DNA of 64,000 nucleotides from Faecalicatena sp. Marseille-Q4148 (GTDB lineage: Bacteria > Bacillota > Clostridia > Lachnospirales > Lachnospiraceae): assembly GCA_018228665.1 (NCBI GenBank), contig CP073692.1, positions 744,001 to 808,000 on the forward strand. The letters run 5' to 3'. Below the pieces are notes generated by a model, which had not been told where the DNA came from, did no database searches, and worked only from the letters and a program-made list of their open reading frames with translations. A program made the translations under genes and the position numbers. Each line of letters starts with the position of its first letter. Positions within the stretch are counted from its first letter, which is position 1. Positions 42,419-51,339 of this stretch are shown here, piece by piece.

Positions 42419-42434
42419 AACATTTCACCCCTCC

Positions 42435-43100
42435 TCAATTTACAATCTTTCCGTCCTCAATACGGACAATCCGATCTGCAAGTCGGGCAATCTCATTGTT
42501 ATGTGTAATCATTACAACTGTCTGGTGAAACTCATAACTGGTCCGTTTGATCAATCCCATAACATCTACACTGGTTTTAGAGTCGAGGTTACCTGTAGGC
42601 TCATCGGCCAGCACAATTGCAGGCTTAGCAACCAGAGCTCTTGCTATCGCAACTCTCTGCTGCTGACCGCCGGAAAGATTATTCGGCATATTCTTTAGTT
42701 TATCTTCCAGCGCCAGCATATGAACTACCTCATCCATAAATCCCTGATCTACCGTATCTCCATCCAGTTCTACCGGAAGGACAATATTTTCATAAACATT
42801 CAAGATTGGAACCAAATTATAATTTTGGAAGATAAAACCAATATTTCTTCTCCTGAAAATCGTCAGCTCTTCATCGTTTTTCTTTGCCAGTTCTTCTCCA
42901 CGTACAATGACCTTTCCACTGGTAGGAGTGTCTAAACCACCCATCATATGAAGCATCGTAGATTTTCCGGAACCTGAAGTTCCCACTACCGCTACAAATT
43001 CTCCTTCCTCTACTGAAAAATTCACACCGTCTAAAGCCTTTGTAATATTGGGTTCTGTGCCATAATATTTCTTTAAATCAATTGTCTGTAAAATACTCAT
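42435..43100 (-). CDS. ABC ATPase (MacB/BceA-like)
   Basis: Walker A VVGTSGSGKSTMLH, signature LSGGQQQRVAIARAL, Walker B IVLADEPTGNLDSKTS and the switch MITHNNEIA define the MacB/LolD/BceA subfamily, which drives FtsX-type permeases. The length (221 aa) is normal. The ATG at 43100 follows GAAAGGAGTTTATAAAAT. Two tandem response-regulator boxes and a TATAAT lie 40-70 bp upstream. Confidence 0.95.
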   Translation of the reverse strand: MSILQTIDLKKYYGTEPNITKALDGVNFSVEEGEFVAVVGTSGSGKSTMLHMMGGLDTPTSGKVIVRGEELAKKNDEELTIFRRRNIGFIFQNYNLVPILNVYENIVLPVELDGDTVDQGFMDEVVHMLALEDKLKNMPNNLSGGQQQRVAIARALVAKPAIVLADEPTGNLDSKTSVDVMGLIKRTSYEFHQTVVMITHNNEIARLADRIVRIEDGKIVN

Positions 43101-43140
43101 ATTTTATAAACTCCTTTCTGCCTTTCTTTATGATAGCTCT

Positions 43141-43171
43141 ATTATAAAATACAAATGTCTCAGAAATGTCC
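43141..43171 (-). promoter_or_regulatory. Response-regulator boxes and -10 of the ABC operon
   Basis: Minus strand GGACATTTCTGAGACATTTG (43152-43171) has GACATTT twice, 11 bp start to start, followed 6 bp later by TATAAT (43141-43146). Direct repeats at one-turn spacing are typical OmpR-family binding sites. The same words occur upstream of the response-regulator gene. Confidence 0.7.
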
Positions 43172-43248
43172 GAGAAAAGGAACAAAATTCAAGGAATTTT
43201 AACCTGAATTATTACAAATCTCGGACATTTCAAAAAACTATCTTTTAT

Positions 43249-44277
43249 TTATCTCGGCAGAAAAATAGAAAATGCTGATCCCTTTCCCACCTGTGATTCC
43301 ACAGTAACATAACCGCCCTGCTGTGTCAGAATTTCCCTGGTCAGATAAAGACCGATTCCAACACCCGGCTGATTATGAATCTCTTCTTCCCGGTAAAATC
43401 TCTTGAAAATAGATGCCTGATTGCTTTCTGAAATTCCTTTTCCTGTATCGGATACTTTTATTTCCACATACATTTCCCATTGCGCTACAGACACATTTAC
43501 ATGTCCACCTGTCGGGGTATATTTTACTGCATTGTCCAATAGATTAAAAATTGCTTCTTCAGTCCATTTACTGTCATGGGATACGCACAGATCCTCCGGA
43601 CATTCCACCGATACATGGCTCTTTTTTTGTTCTGCAGAATATAAGATTCCACTCATAGCCTGAGCCAAAGTATCATATAAGAAATGCTCTTCTTTCTCTA
43701 ATTGAATCACCCCGGTTTCCAAACGGGAGGTTTTGACTAATGCCTGTATTAAAAAATCCAGTTTATTAATCTGTCCTCTTACACTTTTAAGAAACTCATT
43801 TCTCTCCTGTTCTTCCAGAGGTTTTGTCAAAAGTGTATCAACAATCATCTTCATGTTGCTTACCGGAGTTCTGACCTGATGGGAAATATCTGACACCAAC
43901 GACTGTAATTCCTGCCGTTCTGCTTCTACCTTCCGGTTACTTTCCTGCAAGATGTTATACAGACGTACCAGGCGATGATGGATACGGGCAAAAATTGTCT
44001 CCCTGTCTGATACATTTTGGGGTTCCTGACTACGATTCATCATGTCATCAAGGATCTGGCACAATTCAGAAGTGAAATTTGACAGTCTCATTCCCAACAG
44101 TTGTACCATAAAAAGCATCCACAGTATTGCACAGACTATCAAAGCCATCCCAACCCATAACACTACAATATTTTTGGTCAGAAAGAATGCGACCAATATG
44201 ATTGCTGTCATTGTGAGTGTCATTCCGGCAGTTAGCCAAAAAAACATCCTTTTTACAGAAAGTTTCTTTCCTATCAT
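43249..44277 (-). CDS. Sensor histidine kinase (BceS-like)
   Basis: Two N-terminal helices (MFFWLTAGMTLTMTAIILVAFFL and VLWVGMALIVCAILWMLFMV) lie close together, with almost no extracellular loop, as in intramembrane-sensing kinases. The H-box is SLVSDISHQVRTPVSNMKM, N-box EEAIFNLLDNAVKYTPTG, G-boxes VSDTGKGISESNQ and GVGIGLYLT. Such kinases sense peptides through a partner ABC transporter, here 42.4-40.0 kb. The gene overlaps the response-regulator stop by four bases. Confidence 0.92.
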   Translation of the reverse strand: MIGKKLSVKRMFFWLTAGMTLTMTAIILVAFFLTKNIVVLWVGMALIVCAILWMLFMVQLLGMRLSNFTSELCQILDDMMNRSQEPQNVSDRETIFARIHHRLVRLYNILQESNRKVEAERQELQSLVSDISHQVRTPVSNMKMIVDTLLTKPLEEQERNEFLKSVRGQINKLDFLIQALVKTSRLETGVIQLEKEEHFLYDTLAQAMSGILYSAEQKKSHVSVECPEDLCVSHDSKWTEEAIFNLLDNAVKYTPTGGHVNVSVAQWEMYVEIKVSDTGKGISESNQASIFKRFYREEEIHNQPGVGIGLYLTREILTQQGGYVTVESQVGKGSAFSIFLPR

Positions 44278-44963
44278 GCAGGTTCACCTCCGGTCCATTT
44301 ATATCCCATGCCATATACGGTTTTGATATATACTGTTCCGTTTGTTTCAATCTTTCCCCGAATACGGCTTAATGTTGTAGTCAGCGTATGCTCGTCCACA
44401 TAATTCTCTGTACAGTCCCATATTTTTTCTAGCAACTGTTTTCTTGTTAATACACGATTGCGGTTCTGACAGAACAAGTTCAGCATCCGGAATTCCAAAG
44501 TGGATAAGGTTAATGGTTTTCCGTTGAGCATAGCCGTCTGCTCTGCAAAATTTAAAAACAGCCTGCCATCATCAAAGACATCCTGCATAGATACATGATG
44601 CCGCATCATACGCAGTACATTTTCTACTTTTCTCTGTAAAGAATGGATAGAAAAAGGTTTTGTAATATAATCTACTGCTCCAAGTTCATATCCCCGGATC
44701 TCATCACTTTCCCTATCATTTGCGGTCAGAAAGATTACAATGGTATCACTATATTTTTCCCGGATTGTTTTTGCAATCGCATATCCATTTCCATCCGGAA
44801 GGTTAATATCCAATAGTACCAAATCAAACTGCCGGCTTTTTAGTACTTCCATGGCTTCTTTTACCGTTTCCACAGAAACAATCCCATAGGATTCTGACTG
44901 TAGGTTGTAAACTAACATTTTATTCAAAAGTTCATCATCTTCTACAATTAAAATCTGTTTCAT
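44274..44963 (-). CDS. OmpR-family response regulator (BceR-like)
   Basis: ATG 44963 (MKQILIVEDDELLNKMLVYN) is preferred over ATG 44972 by spacing to AAAGG. The receiver has the acid pair EDD, the phosphorylation site LVLLDINLPDGNG and IFLTANDRES...VDYITKPF. The C-terminal winged helix ends with VDEHTLTTTLSRIRGKIETN and VYGMGYKW. It probably binds the ACATTTCT direct repeats upstream of itself and of the ABC genes. Confidence 0.93.
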   Translation of the reverse strand: MKQILIVEDDELLNKMLVYNLQSESYGIVSVETVKEAMEVLKSRQFDLVLLDINLPDGNGYAIAKTIREKYSDTIVIFLTANDRESDEIRGYELGAVDYITKPFSIHSLQRKVENVLRMMRHHVSMQDVFDDGRLFLNFAEQTAMLNGKPLTLSTLEFRMLNLFCQNRNRVLTRKQLLEKIWDCTENYVDEHTLTTTLSRIRGKIETNGTVYIKTVYGMGYKWTGGEPA

Positions 44964-45015
44964 TCTTTTCATCCTTTATGACAATTTGCTATAGTTTTGA
45001 TTCTTATTTTACAAC

Positions 45016-45036
45016 AGAAATGTCCTAGAAATGTTA
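45016..45036 (-). promoter_or_regulatory. Response-regulator boxes upstream of the regulator gene
   Basis: Minus strand AACATTTCTAGGACATTTCT contains ACATTTCT twice, 11 bp apart, nearly the same as at 43152-43171. It lies about 50-70 bp before the response-regulator start and supports autoregulation. Confidence 0.65.
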
Positions 45037-45091
45037 CAGATCGAAAAAATTATGATTTTCTTTTTGGAATCTTAAAAATCTCTTGTAACGC

Positions 45092-45124
45092 AAAAAGAAG
45101 ATGCATGTCACCACACATCTTCTC
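45092..45124 (-). terminator. Terminator after the alpha/beta hydrolase gene
   Basis: Minus strand AGAAGATG-TGTGGTGACATG-CATCTTCT followed by TTTTT. It separates the hydrolase from the two-component operon. Confidence 0.8.
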
Positions 45125-45188
45125 ATCGCTTACTAAGATCAATTTATACCGTTTGCTTAAAATTTAGAACCAATTAATTTTTTCTTCT

Positions 45189-45818
45189 CTAAATTGAGGC
45201 ATATCTATAAAAATTACTGAGAATCTTTCCTAATTCAACTGGATTATCTTTATTTATCTCATGTCCGGCATGAGGAATAATCTCTAATTCAGCATGATTG
45301 ATCTGCTGTTTTAATTCTATGGCTGCAGACATATTTGCCTTATCCTTTTCGCCACATAACACAAGTACCCGACAATTTATTTTTTCTAAATCCTTTTGAA
45401 AATCTAAATCCATCATGGATTTGGACAGGCTGATAAAATCATTTTTCCCAAATCCCATTTTGCGAAAACTCCTGTTTGGCATAAGGTGAAATATCATATT
45501 CTGAAATTTCAATAACCGCTTCGGCATGACATATTGCGTACCAATTAATACCAGAGATGCTACTTTCTCTGCATGTTCTAATGCATAATGCAAAGCAAGG
45601 ATTCCACCCAATGAAAGACCACATAAATGCAGAGGTTCTTCTTGCTGTTCACAATAACTCTCCAGTGCATGATATAAATTAAAATAGCTGGCTTCTTTTC
45701 CTGAAAGCCAGTCAGATAAATCAGGACAGCCGACATCCAACCCCAAATCTAATCTCTTAATTGTAGTTTCCCAGTCCGAAGGAACTTGTCCCAATCCATG
45801 CAAAAATATGTATTTCAT
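45189..45818 (-). CDS. Alpha/beta hydrolase
   Basis: The 209-residue protein opens with MKYIFLHGLGQVPSDW (HG oxyanion motif), carries the nucleophile elbow LCGLSLGGILAL, an acid in VLVLCGEKDKAN and the catalytic His in IIPHAGHEINKDNP, so the triad is complete. The small size and lid-less design resemble BioH/RsbQ-like esterases. ATG 45818 is preceded by a weak GAAAGAGG site. It stands alone between terminators. Substrate is unknown. The gap 45830-46140 upstream holds no gene that I can support. Confidence 0.85.
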   Translation of the reverse strand: MKYIFLHGLGQVPSDWETTIKRLDLGLDVGCPDLSDWLSGKEASYFNLYHALESYCEQQEEPLHLCGLSLGGILALHYALEHAEKVASLVLIGTQYVMPKRLLKFQNMIFHLMPNRSFRKMGFGKNDFISLSKSMMDLDFQKDLEKINCRVLVLCGEKDKANMSAAIELKQQINHAELEIIPHAGHEINKDNPVELGKILSNFYRYASI

Positions 45819-46141
45819 TTGATTTTTCCTCTTTCAATTTTAATCTTGTAAGATTTAGAAAAGGGACTGTCCATGCCGCAGCACTAAACATTCCCTTCTC
45901 AAGGTTGATTTTTCCGTTGTCTGCCACCCTCCGACACCTGCGTTCGGAAAACATATCAGATTTTAGGTGTCAAACCCACCGCTGATGCACAGCTTTTCTA
46001 ATTACATTCTACACTTCACCCATCGCATCACTTATACTATATTTTCCCATCTATCAAATCATAACTCATGTCCAAAAAGTCTAAGATTTTATCTGCACTT
46101 ACAGTTCCGCTTTTTTTATTACCTGATTGTTTTGGGACGTA

Positions 46142-47833
46142 TCATGAATCCGCCAGTTTTACTTTACACCGTTTCATATAACAAGCAATTCCATATTTCA
46201 AAATTTTATCTACTCCGTTTTCCCGAAGTTCTTCATCATATTTCTTTTCCTCTATCTGTTGCAGTGCCCGTTCACATGCCTGATCAAGATTTCCATCATT
46301 GGCGTACTTGACTTCGATAAGGATAACCGTTTCACTGTTTTCGGTTTCAACGAGAATATCGCTGTATCCTTCGCCGCTTTCCTGATTGGACGATACGTAC
46401 CATTCTTCCTTTACGCCCAAGATCCCAAGCAATATCCCATGATAAAAGTTCTCCTTACTTGCTTTTCTCACAAACGTATCCCGGATACTGATGGTCTTTT
46501 TCAGGTAGCTTTCAAAAATCTCTTCTACCTTCGTTTCCTCGCCGCTTTTCAGGGCATCACAGAATCGGCTTAACGTGTCGCCGTCTTTTTTCACACGCTC
46601 TTTAAAGTATTCCATGATCTGTGTCTGAAAAATATCCCGGATTTCCAGATTCGGTATCGCAAGTTTATAGTATTTTGCATCGATCCTTCCACGCTGCGTT
46701 AAATATCCCGTCATAAATAAAAGACTCCAGACGTTCTCCAAAGATTGATACATCTCCGGGTAAGTCAACTCCTGATGAATCTCTTTCGTGATTTCCCCGC
46801 CGGCAAGCAGTTTTTCAATCTCACGCTTGGTTTTAAAATTGTCGGACATTTGAATAAATTTCCTGACGGAATCATTACTGCTGGTATTGATCCAATAATT
46901 TTCTGGGAAAGAATCTGTATGATCTTTTACTTTATCACAGTAGTTCAATACATCCCAGGGACAATACACTTCTGTACTGCCAAAACGATATCCATCATAC
47001 CAGCTTTTGATGTCTTCGTAATAATCTTCAATTTCATAATACTTCAGCATTTCTTTTACTTCCGTATCTGTAAAGCCAAAATATTCATCATACCGTTCAT
47101 CTGTAATGGACAATACTTTCAGGTTATTAAGTCCCGCAAAGATACTTTCTTTTGAAATTCGCATGCATCCGGTCATCACAGCAAATTTCAGACTGTTGTT
47201 TGTTTTTAAAACCTGTTCCAACAGATTGCGTATCAGAAATACCATCTGATCATAATATCCATTTTCAAATGCTTTTGCTAACGGAACATCATACTCATCA
47301 ATCAGAAGAATTACTTTTGAGGCGTAATGTTTCTCCAAAAGTTCCGACAAAGTTTTTAAACTCAAAAAAAGTGTGGCCTCATCCATATCTTTATCAAGGA
47401 GTGCCCGATAATCCTCTTTCTCATCATCATCTAATTTGTCGCTTATTTTGAGGATTTTTGCTTTTTTTGCAGCACTTTTTATTGTTTCAACCATTAATCG
47501 AAATGCAGTATCATATGATCCAGCGTTAATTCCTTTTAATGATACAAAAATAACAGGATACCTGCCCATATATTCTTCAGACAACTCTGTATCCTTCGAT
47601 ATCTTCAAACCTTCAAAAATACTTTTATCTCCCTCTATGGAAAAAAAGTGCTCCAGCATACTCATATTTAAGGTTTTCCCAAAACGTCTTGGTCTGGTAA
47701 AGAGATTTACCATTCCACCATTACGGAGCAGCTCCGAAATCATCTCTGTCTTATCCACATAATAATAGTTATCATTAATAAGCTGCTCAAAATTTTCTAC
47801 TCCCACCGGAAGGCGTTTTTTTTCTTGAATCAT
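46142..47833 (-). CDS. AAA-ATPase-like/PD-(D/E)XK protein, copy 2
   Basis: Same architecture and length as copy 1: Walker A RPRRFGKTLNMSML, Walker B VILLIDEYDVPLAKA and the nuclease motif YSDILVETENSETVILIEVKYAN. It differs from copy 1 mostly at residues 95-165 (AFRLMVETIKSAAKKAKILK) and around residues 235-290 (TEVKEMLKYYEIEDYYEDIK). The start is ATG 47833 with the same AAGGAGTGTGAATAAC leader as copy 1. The C-terminal half is nearly identical to copy 3 at DNA level, so recent duplication or conversion is likely. Confidence 0.9.
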   Translation of the reverse strand: MIQEKKRLPVGVENFEQLINDNYYYVDKTEMISELLRNGGMVNLFTRPRRFGKTLNMSMLEHFFSIEGDKSIFEGLKISKDTELSEEYMGRYPVIFVSLKGINAGSYDTAFRLMVETIKSAAKKAKILKISDKLDDDEKEDYRALLDKDMDEATLFLSLKTLSELLEKHYASKVILLIDEYDVPLAKAFENGYYDQMVFLIRNLLEQVLKTNNSLKFAVMTGCMRISKESIFAGLNNLKVLSITDERYDEYFGFTDTEVKEMLKYYEIEDYYEDIKSWYDGYRFGSTEVYCPWDVLNYCDKVKDHTDSFPENYWINTSSNDSVRKFIQMSDNFKTKREIEKLLAGGEITKEIHQELTYPEMYQSLENVWSLLFMTGYLTQRGRIDAKYYKLAIPNLEIRDIFQTQIMEYFKERVKKDGDTLSRFCDALKSGEETKVEEIFESYLKKTISIRDTFVRKASKENFYHGILLGILGVKEEWYVSSNQESGEGYSDILVETENSETVILIEVKYANDGNLDQACERALQQIEEKKYDEELRENGVDKILKYGIACYMKRCKVKLADS

Positions 47834-47894
47834 GTTATTCACACTCCTTCACTGTTGATTATATTATAACAAAGATCCACGCAAAAACCTATAC

Positions 47895-48075
47895 TTATTA
47901 TTCCATTGTTCTGATTGGGTCAACAAAGCGATTGCTTTTTCAAATTTCCCGTTGTATATGCAATTAGTTTCCTGCTTTCGAGACAAAAAATTTGTAATGG
48001 TTGTATTTACGAGATTGATTAGCAAAAAATACACAACAATGTCAGCTACTATCAGAAATGCGCTAAAAGGTAGTC
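47895..48075 (-). pseudogene. Decayed 3' part of an FtsX permease gene
   Basis: 47895-47965 matches the 3' end of the permease at 40037-40102 (same stop region, TTCCATTGTTCTGATT, with small indels). 47966-48075 then matches 40335-40440 with about 230 bp missing between. Frame is lost. Copy 1 of the ATPase/nuclease gene is followed by the intact permease in the same way, so a two-gene block was duplicated and then decayed here. Confidence 0.75.
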
Positions 48076-48261
48076 AATGGAAATACCAACATTATACTTC
48101 ACCAACTTAAAGAGTAGACGATGCTTTCTTGCATCCTAAAGCAAAAGCACCTGTCATTTTCAAATTGAAAATAGCAAGTGCTTTAGAAGGCCATATTCAA
48201 CTTTGAATACAAAAAAGCAGTTCATTTTAAAGGTTTAACCAATATAGCTATCTTCTTATTA

Positions 48262-48549
48262 TTAGCTAATCAAACAATAGACTATAGACTTCTTTATATA
48301 CCCTTTCAGAGTTAACAATATGATATTAAATATAAATACAAGACGATCATTCAAATCTTTGGATATTTCATTATTTGATAAATCTAATGTACCATATATA
48401 CCGTTCTTTTTATAGTCAATGCTAATTGATCTTATTTCAGGATTGTCATTAGAACGAATCATCTGTTTATCTCTAAAATAGAATAAAGATGCCATTGCAA
48501 GAGTAAATCCAACTATCAACACAATCAGAATTTTTCTTTTTTTCCTCAT
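48262..48549 (-). CDS. Small membrane-anchored protein, 95 aa
   Basis: A basic start (MRKKRKILIVLIVGFTLAMA) gives an N-terminal signal anchor. An extracellular part with a short beta-rich pattern (RSISIDYKKNGIYGTLDLSN) follows and a second hydrophobic stretch (VFIFNIILLTLKGYI) near the end. The C-terminus may be altered by a frameshift. I see some likeness to small DUF5301-type lipoprotein-like proteins but cannot confirm it. The gap 48076-48260 around it has no other gene. Confidence 0.5.
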   Translation of the reverse strand: MRKKRKILIVLIVGFTLAMASLFYFRDKQMIRSNDNPEIRSISIDYKKNGIYGTLDLSNNEISKDLNDRLVFIFNIILLTLKGYIKKSIVYCLIS

Positions 48550-48679
48550 ATTTATTCCCTTCTCAATGTCAAAGCAGCCACGAAATCAACTACTGAAACA
48601 TGATTTGGATTCATATATTCTATCCGTTTATCGGACGATTTCCCATCCGTTTTTTATCACCTGATTGTTTTGGGACGTA

Positions 48680-50371
48680 TCATGAATCCGCCAGTTTTAC
48701 TTTACACCGTTTCATATAACAAGCAATTCCATATTTCAAAATTTTATCTACTCCGTTTTCCCGAAGTTCTTCATCATATTTCTTTTCCTCTATCTGTTGC
48801 AGTGCCCGTTCACATGCCTGATCAAGATTTCCATCATTGGCGTACTTGACTTCGATAAGGATAACCGTTTCACTGTTTTCGGTTTCAACGAGGATATCAC
48901 TGTATCCTTCGCCGCTTTCCTGATTGGACGATACGTACCATTCTTCCTTTACGCCCAAGATCCCAAGCAGTATCCCGTGATAAAAGTTCTCCTTACTTGC
49001 TTTTCTCACAAACGTATCCCGGATACTGATGGTCTTTTTCAGGTAGCTTTCAAAAATCTCTTCTACCTTCGTTTCCTCGCCGCTTTTCAGGGCATCACAG
49101 AATCGGCTTAACGTGTCGCCGTCTTTTTTTACATGCTCTTTAAAGTATTCCATAATCTGTGTCTGAAAAATATCCCGGATTTCCAGATTCGGTATCGCAA
49201 GTTTATAGTGTTTTGCATCGAGCCTTCCACGCTGCGTTAAATATCCCGTCATAAATAAAAGACTCCAGACGTTCTCCAAAGACTGATACATCTCCGGGTA
49301 AGTCAGTTCCTGATGAATCTCTTTTGTGATTTCCCCGCCGGCAAGCAGATTTTCAATCTCACGTTTGGTTGTAATATTGTCAGACATTTGAATAAATTTC
49401 TTAACGGCATCATTACTGCTGGTATTGATCCAATAATTTTCCGGGAAAGAATCTGCATGATCTTTTACTTTATCACAGTAATTCAAGACATCCCAGGGAC
49501 AATACACTTCTGTACTGCCAAAACGATATCCATCATACCAGCTTTTGATGTCTTCGTAATAATCTTCAATTTCATAATACTTCAGCATTTCTTTTACTTC
49601 CGTATCTGTAAAACCGAAATATTCATCATAGCGTTCATCTGTAATAGATAATACTTTCAGGTTATTAAGTCCCGTAAAGATACTTTCTTTTGAAATTCGC
49701 ATACATCCGGTCATTATTGCAAATTTCAGACTGTTGTTTGTTTTTAAAACCTGTTCCAACAGATTGCGTATCAGAAATACCATCTGATCATAATATCCAT
49801 TTTCAAATGCTTTTGCCAATGGAACATCATACTCATCAATCAAAAGAACTACTTTTGTTCCATAATGTTTCTCCAATAATTCCGATAAAGTTTTCAATCC
49901 GCTGCAAAATACAGCTTTACTCATTCCGCTATCTAAAAGTTTCTTATATTCTGACTTATCAAAATCACTTAGATTCCCGCTTTCCAAAAGAAACTGCATT
50001 TTACCTGCTACATTTTTCATAATCTGAACCGCAAAATCAAATGCTGTCTCATAAGCAGCGGCATTGATTCCTTTCAGGGAAATTGAAATAACCGGATATT
50101 TCCCCATATACTCTTCACATAGTTTTGTATCTTTTGAAATTTCTAATCCATTAAAAATACTCTGGTCCCGCTCTATGGAAAAAAAGTGTTCCAGCATACT
50201 CATATTCAAAGTTTTTCCAAAACGTCTTGGTCTGGTAAAAAGATTTACCATTCCGCCATTACGGATCAGTTCCGAAATCAGCCCTGTCTTATCCACATAA
50301 TAATAATTATCATTCATAATCAGCTCGAAATTTTCCACTCCTACCGGAAGGCGTTTCTTTTCTTGAATCAT
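48680..50371 (-). CDS. AAA-ATPase-like/PD-(D/E)XK protein, copy 3 (mosaic)
   Basis: Same domains as copies 1 and 2 (Walker A RPRRFGKTLNMSML; Walker B VVLLIDEYDVPLAKA; nuclease motif SDILVETENSETVILIEVKYAN). Residues about 95-160 follow copy 1 (AFDFAVQIMKNVAGKMQFLL; FDKSEYKKLLDSGMSKAVFC), while everything after about residue 190 follows copy 2 (AFENG, QVLKTNNSLKF, EIEDYYEDIKSWYDG). The copy is therefore a recombinant. Start ATG 50371. All three frames are open, which implies selection for function. Confidence 0.9.
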   Translation of the reverse strand: MIQEKKRLPVGVENFELIMNDNYYYVDKTGLISELIRNGGMVNLFTRPRRFGKTLNMSMLEHFFSIERDQSIFNGLEISKDTKLCEEYMGKYPVISISLKGINAAAYETAFDFAVQIMKNVAGKMQFLLESGNLSDFDKSEYKKLLDSGMSKAVFCSGLKTLSELLEKHYGTKVVLLIDEYDVPLAKAFENGYYDQMVFLIRNLLEQVLKTNNSLKFAIMTGCMRISKESIFTGLNNLKVLSITDERYDEYFGFTDTEVKEMLKYYEIEDYYEDIKSWYDGYRFGSTEVYCPWDVLNYCDKVKDHADSFPENYWINTSSNDAVKKFIQMSDNITTKREIENLLAGGEITKEIHQELTYPEMYQSLENVWSLLFMTGYLTQRGRLDAKHYKLAIPNLEIRDIFQTQIMEYFKEHVKKDGDTLSRFCDALKSGEETKVEEIFESYLKKTISIRDTFVRKASKENFYHGILLGILGVKEEWYVSSNQESGEGYSDILVETENSETVILIEVKYANDGNLDQACERALQQIEEKKYDEELRENGVDKILKYGIACYMKRCKVKLADS

Positions 50372-50448
50372 GTCATTCACACTCCTTTTCTGCTGGTTAT
50401 ATTATAACAAAGATCTAAACAAAAACCTATACCTAACTTTGCCCATCA

Positions 50449-51339
50449 TTAAAAGTGCTTTTGATCATTTTTTACATACAAACTGTATATATAGGCGTCC
50501 TCCAATGTCGGCTCACATAATTCACATGGAATCCCCGGAATCCTGTCACATACAAAACGTACCTCAATTTCCTTCGCCTTATAAATTTTTGATGCCACCT
50601 TATATTTTTGCTGAAACAGGGAGAATTCTTGTTCATTGAGAAGAGTACAACAAAAAACATGGTTTTGCGTATTTTCAATCAGTTTGCTAATCGTACCATT
50701 ATAAGCAATCTCACCTTTTCTCATAATGCAGAGTTGTTCGCAGGTGGCTGCTAAATCCTCTGTTACATGAGTAGAAAACAATACGATCTTATCCGCTGCA
50801 AAATCAACCAAAAGATTACGAATGCGAATCCTCTCCTCTGGATCCAGTCCGGTTGTCGGTTCATCAACGATCAGAATATTCGGTTCATGCAGCAATGCCT
50901 GTACCAAACCAACCCGGCGTTTCATTCCACCTGATAACTGCTTATTCTTTTTCTGCTGATGTTCCAATAATCCTGTTTTTTCCATATAAAAATCAATCTG
51001 CCTGGTATAAGCCTTTTTCTCCATCCCGCACATGATTCCCACATATTCCAGAGATTCCCGAACAGTCATGTTTGGATATAATCCTAATTCCTGCGGCAAA
51101 TAACCAATCTGCTTTTTGATTGCTTCATAATTCTTTTTTTCCAATTGTAATCCATTAATTTTCACTTCTCCTTCTGTAGGAGTAAGCAATGTTACGAGAA
51201 TTTTCATTAATGTCGTTTTGCCCGCTCCATTTTCTCCTAATAATCCATAAATACCATGTTCAATAGACAGGTTTATGTGATTTAAACTTTTAATGCCTTT
51301 TTTATATTCCATAACTAGATTTCTTATTTCAATTCCCAT
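50449..51339 (-). CDS. ABC ATPase of an immunity-type exporter
   Basis: Walker A GLLGENGAGKTTLMK, Q-loop YLPQELGLYP, signature QLSGGMKRRVGLVQAL, Walker B ILIVDEPTTGLDP and switch LFSTHVTEDL are intact. A C-terminal extension of 80 residues follows. It lies downstream of two permease genes and a two-component system, the layout of lantibiotic-immunity or antimicrobial-peptide exporters. It overlaps the preceding permease by about ten bases. Confidence 0.93.
   Translation of the reverse strand: MGIEIRNLVMEYKKGIKSLNHINLSIEHGIYGLLGENGAGKTTLMKILVTLLTPTEGEVKINGLQLEKKNYEAIKKQIGYLPQELGLYPNMTVRESLEYVGIMCGMEKKAYTRQIDFYMEKTGLLEHQQKKNKQLSGGMKRRVGLVQALLHEPNILIVDEPTTGLDPEERIRIRNLLVDFAADKIVLFSTHVTEDLAATCEQLCIMRKGEIAYNGTISKLIENTQNHVFCCTLLNEQEFSLFQQKYKVASKIYKAKEIEVRFVCDRIPGIPCELCEPTLEDAYIYSLYVKNDQKHF

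Noticed and set aside
46142..50371. CRISPR-like or satellite repeat
   Set aside because: The repetition is whole-gene duplication of one protein-coding gene, not short regularly spaced repeats.
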